This document shows positions 51,002 to 59,416 of a DNA stretch of 64,000 nucleotides, piece after piece (position 1 is the stretch's first letter; every line of letters begins with the position of its first letter). The stretch lies in assembly GCA_051954955.1 (NCBI GenBank), contig JBQCHF010000181.1:1-64000 (forward strand), in the 5' to 3' direction. The notes beneath the pieces are model-generated. The model was not told the origin of the DNA. It saw only the letters and a list, made by a program, of their open reading frames with translations, and ran no database searches. Origin of the DNA: JBQCHF01 sp051954955. Lineage in GTDB: Bacteria; Actinomycetota; Actinomycetes; Motilibacterales; Motilibacteraceae. The position numbers were made by a program, and so were the translations under genes.

Positions 51002-51478
51002 TCACCCGATGTCGATCCGCTGCAGGCCGCCGCGGCGACGGTAGGCCCAGTCGCGCTCGGACGCCGCCACCGCCTCGCGCAGGGCGGCCACCAGTGAGGC
51101 CAGCGCCGCGGCGAGGTGCTCGTAGACCTCCGGCCGGGTGCCGCGCAGGATCCGGACCAGCTGGCACAGCGGGCAGAGCGTGCACTCGGCCGACCCGGTG
51201 GCGAAGCCGCCCTCGCCGAGCCCGCCGAGCAGGGCGGTGAGACCGCTCAGGACCGAGGCGCCCTGCTCGGCCGCGCCCCGTCCGGCCCCGAAGCCGGCCC
51301 CGACCCCGTGCCCGACGTGCTGGCCGAGGCCCGTGGCGGCACCGGCCAGCCGCTCCCCCAGACCCTCCGGTCCGCCGTGCCGGGCGCTCCAGTCCGAGAG
51401 CGCCTCGGCGAAGCGCGCGGCCTCCTCGGCCAGGCTGCCGACGGGCTCGTCGCCTGTCTGCTCCGCGCCGGCGCTCAC
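51002..51478 (-). CDS. Small conserved protein with a Cys-rich cluster, next to ArsA-like ATPase
   Basis: 158 residues, not recognised as a named family. An N-terminal helix-rich acidic region is followed by a Gly-rich stretch and a single CTLCPLCQLVR cluster, possibly metal-binding, then an amphipathic C-terminal helix ending RRRGGLQRIDIG. GTG 51478 overlaps the ATPase stop by 4 nt, so it is co-translated with it. The tight coupling suggests a partner of the ATPase. Confidence 0.7.
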   Translation of the reverse strand: MSAGAEQTGDEPVGSLAEEAARFAEALSDWSARHGGPEGLGERLAGAATGLGQHVGHGVGAGFGAGRGAAEQGASVLSGLTALLGGLGEGGFATGSAECTLCPLCQLVRILRGTRPEVYEHLAAALASLVAALREAVAASERDWAYRRRGGLQRIDIG

Positions 51479-52668
51479 GGCGTCCGCCACAGGGCGGGGT
51501 CCGGCTCGAAGCGCACCCGCAGCCGGCCCTCGCGCAGGACGGCGCCGGCCACCGTGCAGCGGGTCAGCGCGGCCGGCAGGGCGAGGACACGGCGGTGCGG
51601 ACCGACGGTGAGGACGAGCTCGTCGCCGGAGCGGGCCAGCGCGAGGTTCTCGCGCTCGGCCAGCGGCAGCGGCACGACCAGCACGAACTCGTCGCCCGAG
51701 CGCTCCACCGAGACCAGCTCGACGTCGTCGGCCGGGGCGGCCGGGTCGGTGCCGCCGTAGAGCTGCTCGGCCAGGGCGGCCAGCGGATCGGCGCCGACCG
51801 GCTCGCCCGCGCCGTAGGGCCCGCGCAGCACCGGCAGCGGCGCGACGTCCCGCTCCAGCCCGGCCAGCCGCCCGGCCTGCGCCGACGCCCACGCCGCGCG
51901 CCACGGGTCGTCGCCCGCGGGCACCAGCCGGTTGGCGACCACGGCGTCCACCCGGTAGCCGTAGAGCGCCAGCGACGTGAGGGTGCGCCGGGTCTCGGCG
52001 AGCACGACGTCGTCGGGGGTGGTCACCAGGCGCACCGAGGTGCCGGGCTCGGTGAGCAGCGCGCGGACGTCGACGAGCTCCTCGTGCAGCCGGCCGATCG
52101 CGTCGAGCACCCGCTCCTTGGGCGCCGGCACCCCGGCGGCGCGGCCGAGCACCGGCCGCAGCGCGCGGGCGACGCGACGCTCGAGCGGGAAGAACCGGTC
52201 GATGTACCAGCGCAGCGCGTCGGGCAGGGCCAGCAGCCGCAGGGTCTCGGCGGTGGGCGCGCAGTCGACGACCACCAGGTCCCAGCGGCCCGAGCGGGCG
52301 TGGTCGCGCAGCTCCAGCAGCGCCAGGACCTCCTCCGCGCCGGGCAGCACGGTGAGCTCCTCGGCCTCCACCGGGTCCACGCCCGCGGCATCCAGCAGCG
52401 CGAGCAGGTAGTCCTGCACCTCGCGCCAGCTGCGCTCGGCCCGGCCGCGGGCGTCGACCTGCGCCAGGAACAGGCCCGGCTCGACCTCGTACGGCTCGCC
52501 GCCGCCGGACCAGCCGGCCGGTACGCCGACGACGTCGGCCAGCGAGTGCGCGGCGTCGGCGGAGACGACGAGGGTCTTGAGCCCACGGCGGGCGGCGAGG
52601 ACGGCCGTGCCGGCGGCGACGGTCGTCTTGCCGACCCCGCCCTTGCCGGTGAAGAGGAGGATCCGCAC
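51475..52668 (-). CDS. ArsA/Get3-like ATPase (Rv2184c type)
   Basis: 397 residues. Deviant Walker A near the N-terminus (LLFTGKGGVGKTTVAAGTAV), switch I VVSADAAHSLADVVG, switch II-like WDLVVVDCAPTAETLRLLALPD, then a C-terminal all-beta HSP20-like module (VELVSVERSGDEFVLVVPLP, NLALARSGDELVLTVG). No arsenite-binding Cys triad is visible, so arsenic transport is unlikely. Mycobacterial orthologues lie in the same SRPBCC-fadD15 neighbourhood. Role unknown. ATG/GTG 52668 is 12 nt after the SRPBCC stop. Confidence 0.88.
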   Translation of the reverse strand: MRILLFTGKGGVGKTTVAAGTAVLAARRGLKTLVVSADAAHSLADVVGVPAGWSGGGEPYEVEPGLFLAQVDARGRAERSWREVQDYLLALLDAAGVDPVEAEELTVLPGAEEVLALLELRDHARSGRWDLVVVDCAPTAETLRLLALPDALRWYIDRFFPLERRVARALRPVLGRAAGVPAPKERVLDAIGRLHEELVDVRALLTEPGTSVRLVTTPDDVVLAETRRTLTSLALYGYRVDAVVANRLVPAGDDPWRAAWASAQAGRLAGLERDVAPLPVLRGPYGAGEPVGADPLAALAEQLYGGTDPAAPADDVELVSVERSGDEFVLVVPLPLAERENLALARSGDELVLTVGPHRRVLALPAALTRCTVAGAVLREGRLRVRFEPDPALWRTP

Positions 52669-52680
52669 GCGGAGCGGGCC

Positions 52681-53118
52681 TCAGGCCTCGACGCGCTTCT
52701 TCAGGCCCTTGAGGGCCCGGTCGATGATGACCTTCTCCGCCTTCTTCTTGATCATCCCGATCATGGGGATCTTGACGCCGACGGCCAGGCGGTAGGTCAC
52801 CTGGGTGCCGCCGCCGTTGGGCGTGAGCAGGTAGGTGCCGTCCATCGCGGTGAGCATGCCAGCCTCGACCAGCGTCCAGGAGACCGAGTCGTCGCCGTCC
52901 CAGGTGTAGGAGAGCGTGTAGGCGTCCTTGATGGCACCGGCGTCCAGCACGAAGCGGACCTCGGCCGGGCGCTCGGCGGCGTCGTCGTAGACGCTGAGCA
53001 CCTCGACCTCCTTCACCTCGTCGTTCCACGAGGGATAGGCCTCGATGTCGGCGATCACGGCCATGACCTCGCTGGGCGAGGCATCGATGACGATGCTGGA
53101 CTCGGTCTGGTCCGCCAT
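52681..53118 (-). CDS. SRPBCC/START-like protein (Rv2185c type)
   Basis: 145 residues. SIVIDASPSEVMAVIADIEAYPSWNDEVKEVEV is the classic polyketide cyclase/SRPBCC opening, followed by beta strands with SYTWDGDDSVSWTLVEAG and a long C-terminal helix. It forms a hydrophobic ligand-binding pocket; ligand unknown. The gene order SRPBCC - ArsA-like - Cys protein is conserved and the three appear to be one operon. Confidence 0.88.
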   Translation of the reverse strand: MADQTESSIVIDASPSEVMAVIADIEAYPSWNDEVKEVEVLSVYDDAAERPAEVRFVLDAGAIKDAYTLSYTWDGDDSVSWTLVEAGMLTAMDGTYLLTPNGGGTQVTYRLAVGVKIPMIGMIKKKAEKVIIDRALKGLKKRVEA

Positions 53119-53242
53119 CTGCTGGCCTTCCCCTCACCATCACGGACGCGGCGCGCGGCCGCTGCTGGACGCGCCTGACGTCCGCCCGAAGGCTACCGCC
53201 CCGCCTGGCCGGGCCGTCTCGACCCGCAACGCCGCCGGCCGC

Positions 53243-54022
53243 TCACAGGTCCAGCACGTACGGCGTCCCGCGGCCGCGGAAGTGCCCGACGTTGACCACC
53301 TCGGTGCGGCCGATCCGGGTGCGGGCGACCAGCGGCTGGTGCACGTGCCCGTGCAGCAGCAGGCGCGGCTGGGTGGCCCGCACCGCCTCCAGCAGCGCCA
53401 CGCTGCCGCGCTCGAAGCGGCGGGCCACGACGTCGTAGGTGATGTCGGGCAGGGCAGGCGGGATGTGGCTGAACAGCACGTCCACCCGCCCGAGCGCCTC
53501 GACCTTGGCGGCGAACTCCTCGTACGAGACCTCGTTGGGGGTGCGGTAGCGGGTGCGCAGGCCGGCGCCGACGAAGCCGAGCGTCAGCCCGGCCAGCTCG
53601 ATCGTCTGGCCGTCGAGCAGGTGGTGTCCCTCGCGCAGGTACTCCCGGAAGAGCACCGGGACGTCGACGTTGCCGTAGGTGAGGTAGGCCGGGGTCGGCA
53701 TCGCCTCGAACAGGGCGGCGTACTGCCGGCGGACGGCGTCCTCGACGACCTCCGCGCGCGGGCGGCCCTCCTCGGCCAGCAGGTCGTCCCAGAGCTTGGT
53801 GGAGAACTCGCGCGCCTGCGCGAAGCGACCCGCGGTGCGCAGCCGCACCAGCTCGGAGGCGTTGGCGGCGCCGAACAGGTCGGCGAAGATCCCCTGCGAG
53901 TGGTCGGCGTAGTCGACGAAGAGGATCAGGTCGCCCAGGCACACCAGGGCGTTGGCCCCGTCGCCCGCGCGGCGCAGCGCGTCGACGGCGCCGTGGACGT
54001 CGCTGACCACGTGGAGCCGCAC
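53243..54022 (-). CDS. Metallophosphoesterase family protein
   Basis: 259 residues. Dimetal motifs: VVSDVHGAVDALRR (D-x-H), VCLGDLILFVD (GD), YLTYGNVDVP (GN), VLFSHIPPALPD and LLHGHVHQPLVA (GH-x-H). All ligands are in place. Substrate unknown. ATG/GTG at 54022; a 124-nt gap separates it from the SRPBCC gene downstream. Confidence 0.88.
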   Translation of the reverse strand: MRLHVVSDVHGAVDALRRAGDGANALVCLGDLILFVDYADHSQGIFADLFGAANASELVRLRTAGRFAQAREFSTKLWDDLLAEEGRPRAEVVEDAVRRQYAALFEAMPTPAYLTYGNVDVPVLFREYLREGHHLLDGQTIELAGLTLGFVGAGLRTRYRTPNEVSYEEFAAKVEALGRVDVLFSHIPPALPDITYDVVARRFERGSVALLEAVRATQPRLLLHGHVHQPLVARTRIGRTEVVNVGHFRGRGTPYVLDL

Positions 54023-54073
54023 CGGGCCAGCCTAGGGACGGCGCGGCGTGGCTGCCCGCGGACGCTGGGTCGG

Positions 54074-54553
54074 TCAGCCGAGCAGCTTGCCGAGCACCCA
54101 CATGACGAGGAACAGCACCACGGTGACGCCCAGGGCGCCGACCGCCATGACCCCGGCCCGCCGGCCGGGCGTGCTGAAGGCGTCGTCGAGGGGGCCGAGC
54201 GAGACCCGCCCACCGCCCTCCTCCACCGCCAGCTGGGCGAGCAGCGCGTCCACCTCGGGAGGCAGGTCCGCGGCGGCCGGCTGCGGGGCCGGCTCGGTGA
54301 GGGTGGCGCCAGCCGCCGCGCCGGGGCGGAACCGGCGCCCCGCGATCACGGGCGCCGGCAGGTCCGGCACCTCGGGCTCGACATCCGCGGGCTCGACATC
54401 CGCGACCACGACATCCGCGATCACGACCGGCGGCGCGGGCTCCGGCTCGGGTTCAGGGGCCGGGCGCAGGTCGAGGAAGCACAGCGAGCACCAGGCGGCC
54501 TCCGGCGCGAGCAGCGCGCTGCACCGTGGGCAGCGGGGCGTCGTGTCGGTCAC
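54074..54553 (-). CDS. Zinc-ribbon membrane protein with short ADV repeats
   Basis: 159 residues. Two CxxC knuckles at the N-terminus (CPRCSALL and CSLCFLDLRP), a Pro/Glu/Val-rich linker with five-residue ADVxx repeats, and one C-terminal membrane helix (GVMAVGALGVTVVLFLVMWVLG). The protein is probably tail-anchored with the zinc ribbon in the cytoplasm. The repeats derive from a 15-nt DNA unit (about 54379-54425). Function unknown. Confidence 0.75.
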   Translation of the reverse strand: MTDTTPRCPRCSALLAPEAAWCSLCFLDLRPAPEPEPEPAPPVVIADVVVADVEPADVEPEVPDLPAPVIAGRRFRPGAAAGATLTEPAPQPAAADLPPEVDALLAQLAVEEGGGRVSLGPLDDAFSTPGRRAGVMAVGALGVTVVLFLVMWVLGKLLG

Positions 54554-54633
54554 GTGGTCCTACCTCGGCAGCACCGGCAGCTCCCTTGACCGCCGCGGCC
54601 CGCCCTGATGCTGATCGCCCCGGTTCGCGGTGC

Positions 54634-55017
54634 TCAGGCGTCCAGCCGCGGCTCCCCCGCCCGCCGGCCGCCCTCCAGTGCGTCCTTGAGCGCCCACACG
54701 TGCTTCTTCCAGGCGACCGCGCGCCGGCGACGCTCGACGTCGAGGCGGCGCGGGCTCAGCGGGGCGCCGGCCGGGTCCAGCCTCAGGTAGAGGTGCAGGA
54801 GGACGCCATCGCCCATCGGCTCCAGCCAGATCTCCGCCGATCCGCTCCAGGCGCCCGCCACCGCCCACTGCTGGCCCTTGACGCCCCGGTCGCGCGTCAC
54901 CGTGAGCGTGAGATCGGGGAACCAGACCGGCCAGCGCGCAGGATCGGCGACGACCGCGGCGACGACGCGGGGGTCGGCCACCACGAACGTCTCGTCGACC
55001 AGGTCGAGCTGGGGCAC
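54634..55017 (-). CDS. SRPBCC-like protein divergent from fadD
   Basis: 127 residues. PQLDLVDETFVVADPRVVAAVVADPARWPVWFPDL opens an SRPBCC fold; WSGSAEIWLEPMGDGVLLHLYLRL supplies further strands; the C-terminus is a basic helix (RRLDVERRRRAVAWKKHVWALKDAL). GTG 55017 lies 7 nt after CATGCT; ATG 55029 is an alternative. It is divergent from the acyl-CoA ligase gene. Ligand unknown. Confidence 0.82.
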   Translation of the reverse strand: MPQLDLVDETFVVADPRVVAAVVADPARWPVWFPDLTLTVTRDRGVKGQQWAVAGAWSGSAEIWLEPMGDGVLLHLYLRLDPAGAPLSPRRLDVERRRRAVAWKKHVWALKDALEGGRRAGEPRLDA

Positions 55018-55138
55018 GGCGGCCAGCATGCCGCACCGCCCCGCGTGGCCCGAACGGCTTGCCCGGACCGCCTCCACCGCGCCCTACCGATGAGTAAGGT
55101 CCGGGCAAAGACGCCCCGCGCCCGAGGAGCCCAGCTTC

Positions 55139-56929
55139 GTGAACGAGATCTCGGTGCCCCCGCTGCTGGCCGAGCGCAGCACCGGCAACCTCGCCGACCT
55201 CGTCGTCGACAACGCCGCGCACGCGCCGCACCGGGTGGTCTTCAGCCGCAAGGTCGGTGACCGCTGGCAGGACGTGACCGCCCGCGAGTTCCTCGCCGAG
55301 GTGACCGACGTCGCCAAGGGGCTGGTGGCCGCCGGCATCGAGCCGGGCCAGCGGGTGGGCCTGATGAGCAAGACCCGCTACGAGTGGACCCTGTGCGACT
55401 TCGCCATCTGGATGGCCGGCGGGGTCACCGTGCCGATCTACGAGACCAGCTCGGCCGAGCAGGTGCAGTGGATCCTGTCCGACTCCGGCGCCGTGGCGGC
55501 GATCCTCGAGTCGCCCAAGCACGCCGCCGTGTTCGGCGAGGTGTCCGCGAGCCTGCCCGGCGTCGCGCGCACCTGGGTGCTGGACGAGGGCGGCCTGGAC
55601 GAGCTGGTCTCAGCCGGGGACGCGGTCCCGGACGCCGACGTCGAGGCCCGCCGGACCATCGCCACACCATCCTCGCTGGCCACGATCATCTACACTTCCG
55701 GTACCACCGGGCGCCCCAAGGGCGTGGAGCTGACCCACGGCAACTTCCTGGCCGAGGTGGACAACGGCATCGGCCAGCTCGAGCCGCTGTTCCGGGACCA
55801 GGACGCCTCCACGCTGCTGTTCCTGCCGCTGGCGCACGTGTTCGCCCGGGTGATCCAGGTGGGCTGCGTGATCTCGCGCACCCGGATGGGCCACACCGCG
55901 GACATCAAGAACCTGCTCGACGACTTCGCCGGCTTCCAGCCGACGTTCATCCTCTCCGTGCCGCGCGTCTTCGAGAAGATCTACAACTCGGCCGAGCAGA
56001 AGGCGCAGGCCGGGGGCAAGGGCAAGATCTTCCACCAGGCCGCCGAGACGGCTATCTCCTACAGCGAGTCGTTGGACCGTGGGGGTGCGCCGCTCCCCCT
56101 GCGACTCAAGCACGCGCTGTTCGACCGGCTGGTCTTCGCCAAGCTGCGCCAGGCCATGGGCGGGAAGGTGCGCTACGCCGTCTCCGGCGGCGCCCCGCTC
56201 GGCACGCGCCTGGGCCACTTCTTCCGCGGTGCCGGTATCACCGTGCTCGAGGGCTACGGCCTCACCGAGACCACCGCCGCGGCCACGGTCAACACCACCG
56301 ACAAGGTGAGGATCGGCACCGTCGGCCGCCCGATCCCCGGCTGCGGGGTGCGGATCGCGGAGGACGGCGAGGTGATGCTCAAGGGGGGCCACGTCTTCGG
56401 TGCCTACTGGCGCAACCCGGAGGCCTCCGCGGAGGCGCTCACCGAGGACGGCTGGTTCCACACCGGCGACATCGGCGAGCTCGACGACGAGGGCTTCCTG
56501 CGCATCACCGGCCGCAAGAAGGAGCTGATCGTCACCGCCGGCGGCAAGAACGTCGCCCCCGCGGTGCTCGAGGACCGGCTGCGCGCGCACCCGCTGGTGA
56601 GCCAGTGCATAGTCGTCGGCGACAACCAGCCCTTCATCGGCGCGCTCATCACCCTCGACGAGGAGGCGCTGCCGACCTGGCTGAAGATCAAGGGCAAGCC
56701 GGAGGCGCCGGCCGCCGACCTGGTCGCCGACCCCGACGTCGTCGCCGAGATCCAGGCCGCAGTCGACGACGCCAACAAGGCCGTCTCGCACGCCGAGGCC
56801 ATCAAGAAGTTCCGCATCCTGCCCGTGGACTTCACCGAGGAGGGCGGGCAGCTGACCCCCTCGCTCAAGCTCAAGCGGTCCGTGGTGCTCAAGGACTTCG
56901 GCGCCGAGGTGGACGCCCTCTACGCGTGA
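55139..56929 (+). CDS. Long-chain acyl-CoA ligase (FadD15-like)
   Basis: 596 residues, AMP-forming synthetase family. The P-loop is TIIYTSGTTGRPKGVELTHG, followed by VLEGYGLTETTAAA (adenylate motif), DGWFHTGDIGELDDEGFL and the hinge GRKKELIVTAGGKNVAP. It activates long-chain fatty acids to acyl-CoA. A TAAGGT -10 box at 55095-55100 predicts a 32-nt leader with GAGGAG (55123-55128) 10 nt before GTG 55139. Matches Rv2187 in the conserved block; this is its right-hand end here. Confidence 0.93.
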   Translation: MNEISVPPLLAERSTGNLADLVVDNAAHAPHRVVFSRKVGDRWQDVTAREFLAEVTDVAKGLVAAGIEPGQRVGLMSKTRYEWTLCDFAIWMAGGVTVPIYETSSAEQVQWILSDSGAVAAILESPKHAAVFGEVSASLPGVARTWVLDEGGLDELVSAGDAVPDADVEARRTIATPSSLATIIYTSGTTGRPKGVELTHGNFLAEVDNGIGQLEPLFRDQDASTLLFLPLAHVFARVIQVGCVISRTRMGHTADIKNLLDDFAGFQPTFILSVPRVFEKIYNSAEQKAQAGGKGKIFHQAAETAISYSESLDRGGAPLPLRLKHALFDRLVFAKLRQAMGGKVRYAVSGGAPLGTRLGHFFRGAGITVLEGYGLTETTAAATVNTTDKVRIGTVGRPIPGCGVRIAEDGEVMLKGGHVFGAYWRNPEASAEALTEDGWFHTGDIGELDDEGFLRITGRKKELIVTAGGKNVAPAVLEDRLRAHPLVSQCIVVGDNQPFIGALITLDEEALPTWLKIKGKPEAPAADLVADPDVVAEIQAAVDDANKAVSHAEAIKKFRILPVDFTEEGGQLTPSLKLKRSVVLKDFGAEVDALYA

Positions 56930-56961
56930 GACGCCAGGGTCGGCGACGACGGCGCCTCGCC

Positions 56962-57025
56962 TGAGTTCTCCGCCGCCTGGGTTCTCCGCCGGTTGAGTTC
57001 TGCGCAGCCTGAGTTCTCGGGCAGA
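56962..57025 (+). repeat. Four tandem 16-bp direct repeats
   Basis: Units at 56962, 56978, 56994 and 57010, each exactly 16 bp, share TGAGTTCT or TGGGTTCT followed by a CGCC/CGGG-type tail. They begin 32 nt after the acyl-CoA ligase stop and end 102 nt before the degenerate kinase gene. They may be a binding-site array for a regulator of that operon; no protein is known to bind them. Confidence 0.7.
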
Positions 57026-57106
57026 GGCAAGGGGACCAAGGTCCTGAGCCGCTCGTAGCCGTCCACGGCGCGCCAATGCCGGACCATTCCCCGAACGCTC
57101 CTTCAC

Positions 57107-57124
57107 GCGCAGATTCTGCTGCGC
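57107..57124. promoter_or_regulatory. Operator-like palindrome upstream of the kinase gene
   Basis: GCGCAG-ATTCTG-CTGCGC has perfect 6-bp arms (57107-57112, 57119-57124) and ends 3 nt before ATG 57128, where it could block transcription or translation initiation. No factor is identified. Confidence 0.4.
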
Positions 57125-57127
57125 ACA

Positions 57128-58729
57128 ATGGCGACTGTGAGTGTCCACGCCGTGCTCCAGCGTCCCCGGGCCGACCGCCTGGCCGCGGTGACGCACGCCG
57201 TCGACTTCCACGAGTCCCTGCGCCTGGGCCTGCTGACGGCGACCCTGGCCCTGGGCGTGGTCGCGCACGAGCTGGCGCGCACCCTCCCCTGGGTCGCAGC
57301 ACTGGGTCTGCTCGCCGTGCTCCCGGTCTGGTCGCCGCCTGCTCGTCGGCACCCCCAGCTGTGGGCTGTCCTCGAGCTGGGGGTCACCTGGACCGGGGCC
57401 CTGGCTCTCTCCGCCGCTGAGCCCGACCCCCTCCTGGTCTACCTCGTCGGGCCGGCGCTCAGTGTGGCCGTCTGCGGCGGGGTGCGTGCCGTGGCCGTCC
57501 TGGCCCTGGTGGAGGTGCTGGCACCGCTCGCTCTGGCCGGCGCCCGGCTGGACCTGCCGTTGGGGCAGGTGGCGGTTCAGGGCTGGGTCCTGTCCGTGGC
57601 CGCCGCCGGGCTGGGCCTGTGGGCCACGGACCTGCGCCGTCGTCCCGCCGCCAGCGCGGCGGATCTCGACCAGTACGAGGCGCAGAGGTTGCTCGCGCAG
57701 GTGCATGCGCTCGTACGGCGGCTGCCCGGCGGCTTCGACCTCGCCTCGGTCGCCGGGGCGCTCGCAGACAAACTCACGGCCGCCCATCCGGTCGACCGGG
57801 TCGGGGTGCTCGTCGGGCACTCGCCGGACGCGCTCACGCCGGTGGCACTGACCGGGTGGGACCAGCTGCCTGCTCTACCGGTGGAGGTGGACGGCCACCT
57901 GGGGCGCGCCTGGGCGACCGGGACCTGCCAGTGGCGGCGGATCGACGACGACGTGGTTGTGGTGCTGCCGCTGCGCCTGGGTGACGGCGTCGGCGTCGGC
58001 GTGGTCGTGCTCGGCTGGGTGGGGGCGGACGCTCCGTCCACCCAGGCCCAGCGACAGCTCCTGCGCGAGTGCGCCCCGGCGGCCCTCGCCCTGGAGACGG
58101 CCCAGCTGTTCGACGAGGTGAGGCTGGCGGGCCTGGTGGAGGCGCGGGAGAGCCTGGCCGCCCAGATGCACAACGGGATCGCCCAGGACCTGGCCTACAT
58201 CGGTTTCGAGCTCGACGGGCTCAAGGCGGCCACCCGCGGCACCGACCTGCACCGCGACGTCGAGGCCTTGCGTTCCCACGTCACGAATCTGGTGCAGGAC
58301 CTGCGCCTGTCCATCTCCGAGCTCCGGTCCACCATCGGGCCCGGTCAAGGCCTGTCCGCGGTGCTGAGCTCGCAGGTGCGGCACGTGGCCGGCACGCGCA
58401 AGGTCCCCGTCTCCTTCGACCTGCGCGAGTCCGCGCTCCGCCTGGCCGCCCCGGTGGAGCAGCTCCTCTTCCGGCTGGCCCTCGTCGGCGCGCAGGTCGC
58501 CCGCCGCGAGCCGGGCATCGAGGCGCTGCACGTCGCGCTCGAGACCAGGCCGCCGGGGGCAACCCTGACCGTCCGCATCACGGGATCAGCACTTGGTGAG
58601 AATTGCCTCGGCGACGATCTCACGCAGATAGCATCTGCTCTCGCAGAGCACTCGGGGGTCGTCTCGGTACAGGTCGACGGCCATGCAGCCATCACGCTGC
58701 GTGCCACCGTCGGAGGGGGCACCACATGA
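57128..58729 (+). CDS. Degenerate sensor histidine kinase (GAF, HisKA_3, altered ATPase domain)
   Basis: 533 residues. Residues about 30-165 hold five or six membrane helices; about 205-325 form a GAF-like domain; about 340-400 form a HisKA_3-type helix pair containing QMHNGIAQDLAYIGFELDGL. His348 is retained, but the usual following Asp is Asn. The C-terminal 100 residues should be HATPase_c, yet I find no N-box Asn and no D-x-G-x-G G1 box; ITGSALGENCLGDD stands there. It may be a pseudokinase that cannot bind ATP normally. The stop overlaps the regulator start (ATGA) with CGGAGGGGG upstream. Confidence 0.8.
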   Translation: MATVSVHAVLQRPRADRLAAVTHAVDFHESLRLGLLTATLALGVVAHELARTLPWVAALGLLAVLPVWSPPARRHPQLWAVLELGVTWTGALALSAAEPDPLLVYLVGPALSVAVCGGVRAVAVLALVEVLAPLALAGARLDLPLGQVAVQGWVLSVAAAGLGLWATDLRRRPAASAADLDQYEAQRLLAQVHALVRRLPGGFDLASVAGALADKLTAAHPVDRVGVLVGHSPDALTPVALTGWDQLPALPVEVDGHLGRAWATGTCQWRRIDDDVVVVLPLRLGDGVGVGVVVLGWVGADAPSTQAQRQLLRECAPAALALETAQLFDEVRLAGLVEARESLAAQMHNGIAQDLAYIGFELDGLKAATRGTDLHRDVEALRSHVTNLVQDLRLSISELRSTIGPGQGLSAVLSSQVRHVAGTRKVPVSFDLRESALRLAAPVEQLLFRLALVGAQVARREPGIEALHVALETRPPGATLTVRITGSALGENCLGDDLTQIASALAEHSGVVSVQVDGHAAITLRATVGGGTT

Positions 58730-59364
58730 TCCGAGTGATCGTCGTCGACGACCATCCGCTGATCCGTCAAGGACTCGTCCGCATCTTCGAGCGCGAGCCG
58801 GACTTCGCCGTGGTGGGCGAGGGCGGTTCGTTGGCCGAGGCCACCGTCCTCGTGGACCGGACCGCCGCCGACGTCCTGCTGGTCGACGTCGTCCTGCCCG
58901 ACGGCAGCGGCATGGACCTCGTCCGTCGCGCGCGGGCCGGCAGCTGCGAGCTGGGCATCGTGGTGCTCACCATGCACGGCGAGGACGAGAAGCTCTTCGA
59001 GGCCCTCGAGTCCGGCGCCTCGGCGTTCGTGCTCAAGTCTGCCGGGAGCGAGGAGATCCTCTCCGCCGTGCGCCATGCGGCCGCCTCCCCGCTGGCCTTC
59101 ACCGCCGCCGACCTGGCGATGGCGATGCGGCGGCGGCTGACTCCGTCGTCCTCCATGCTCACCGAGCGGGAACAGCAGGTGCTGGATCTGCTCAAGGAGG
59201 GCTACTCGGTGGCTGGGGTGGCCCGGGCGCTCTACATCAGCGAGTCCACGGCCAAGACGCACATCGCCAAGCTGTACACGAAGCTCGGTGCCTCCAACCG
59301 TGCGCAGGCCCTCATGGCCGCGGTCCGTCTCGGGCTGGTCGCCGCGGCGGCGCAGCCGGCCTAG
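58726..59364 (+). CDS. LuxR/NarL-type response regulator
   Basis: 212 residues. VIVVDDHPLIRQGLVRIF, phospho-acceptor Asp54 in VLLVDVVLPDGSG, Thr in IVVLTMHG and Lys in FVLKSAGS make a normal receiver; the LuxR HTH runs from LTEREQQVLDLLKEGYSV to KLGASNRAQALMAAV. ATG 58726 overlaps the kinase stop by 4 nt. Its expected kinase partner is degenerate, so phosphorylation may come from elsewhere or not be needed. Confidence 0.9.
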   Translation: MIRVIVVDDHPLIRQGLVRIFEREPDFAVVGEGGSLAEATVLVDRTAADVLLVDVVLPDGSGMDLVRRARAGSCELGIVVLTMHGEDEKLFEALESGASAFVLKSAGSEEILSAVRHAAASPLAFTAADLAMAMRRRLTPSSSMLTEREQQVLDLLKEGYSVAGVARALYISESTAKTHIAKLYTKLGASNRAQALMAAVRLGLVAAAAQPA

Positions 59365-59416
59365 CCGCTTCACGATCGGTCTCTGTACGACATGGCGTAG
59401 GAGTTGGGGGGACGAG

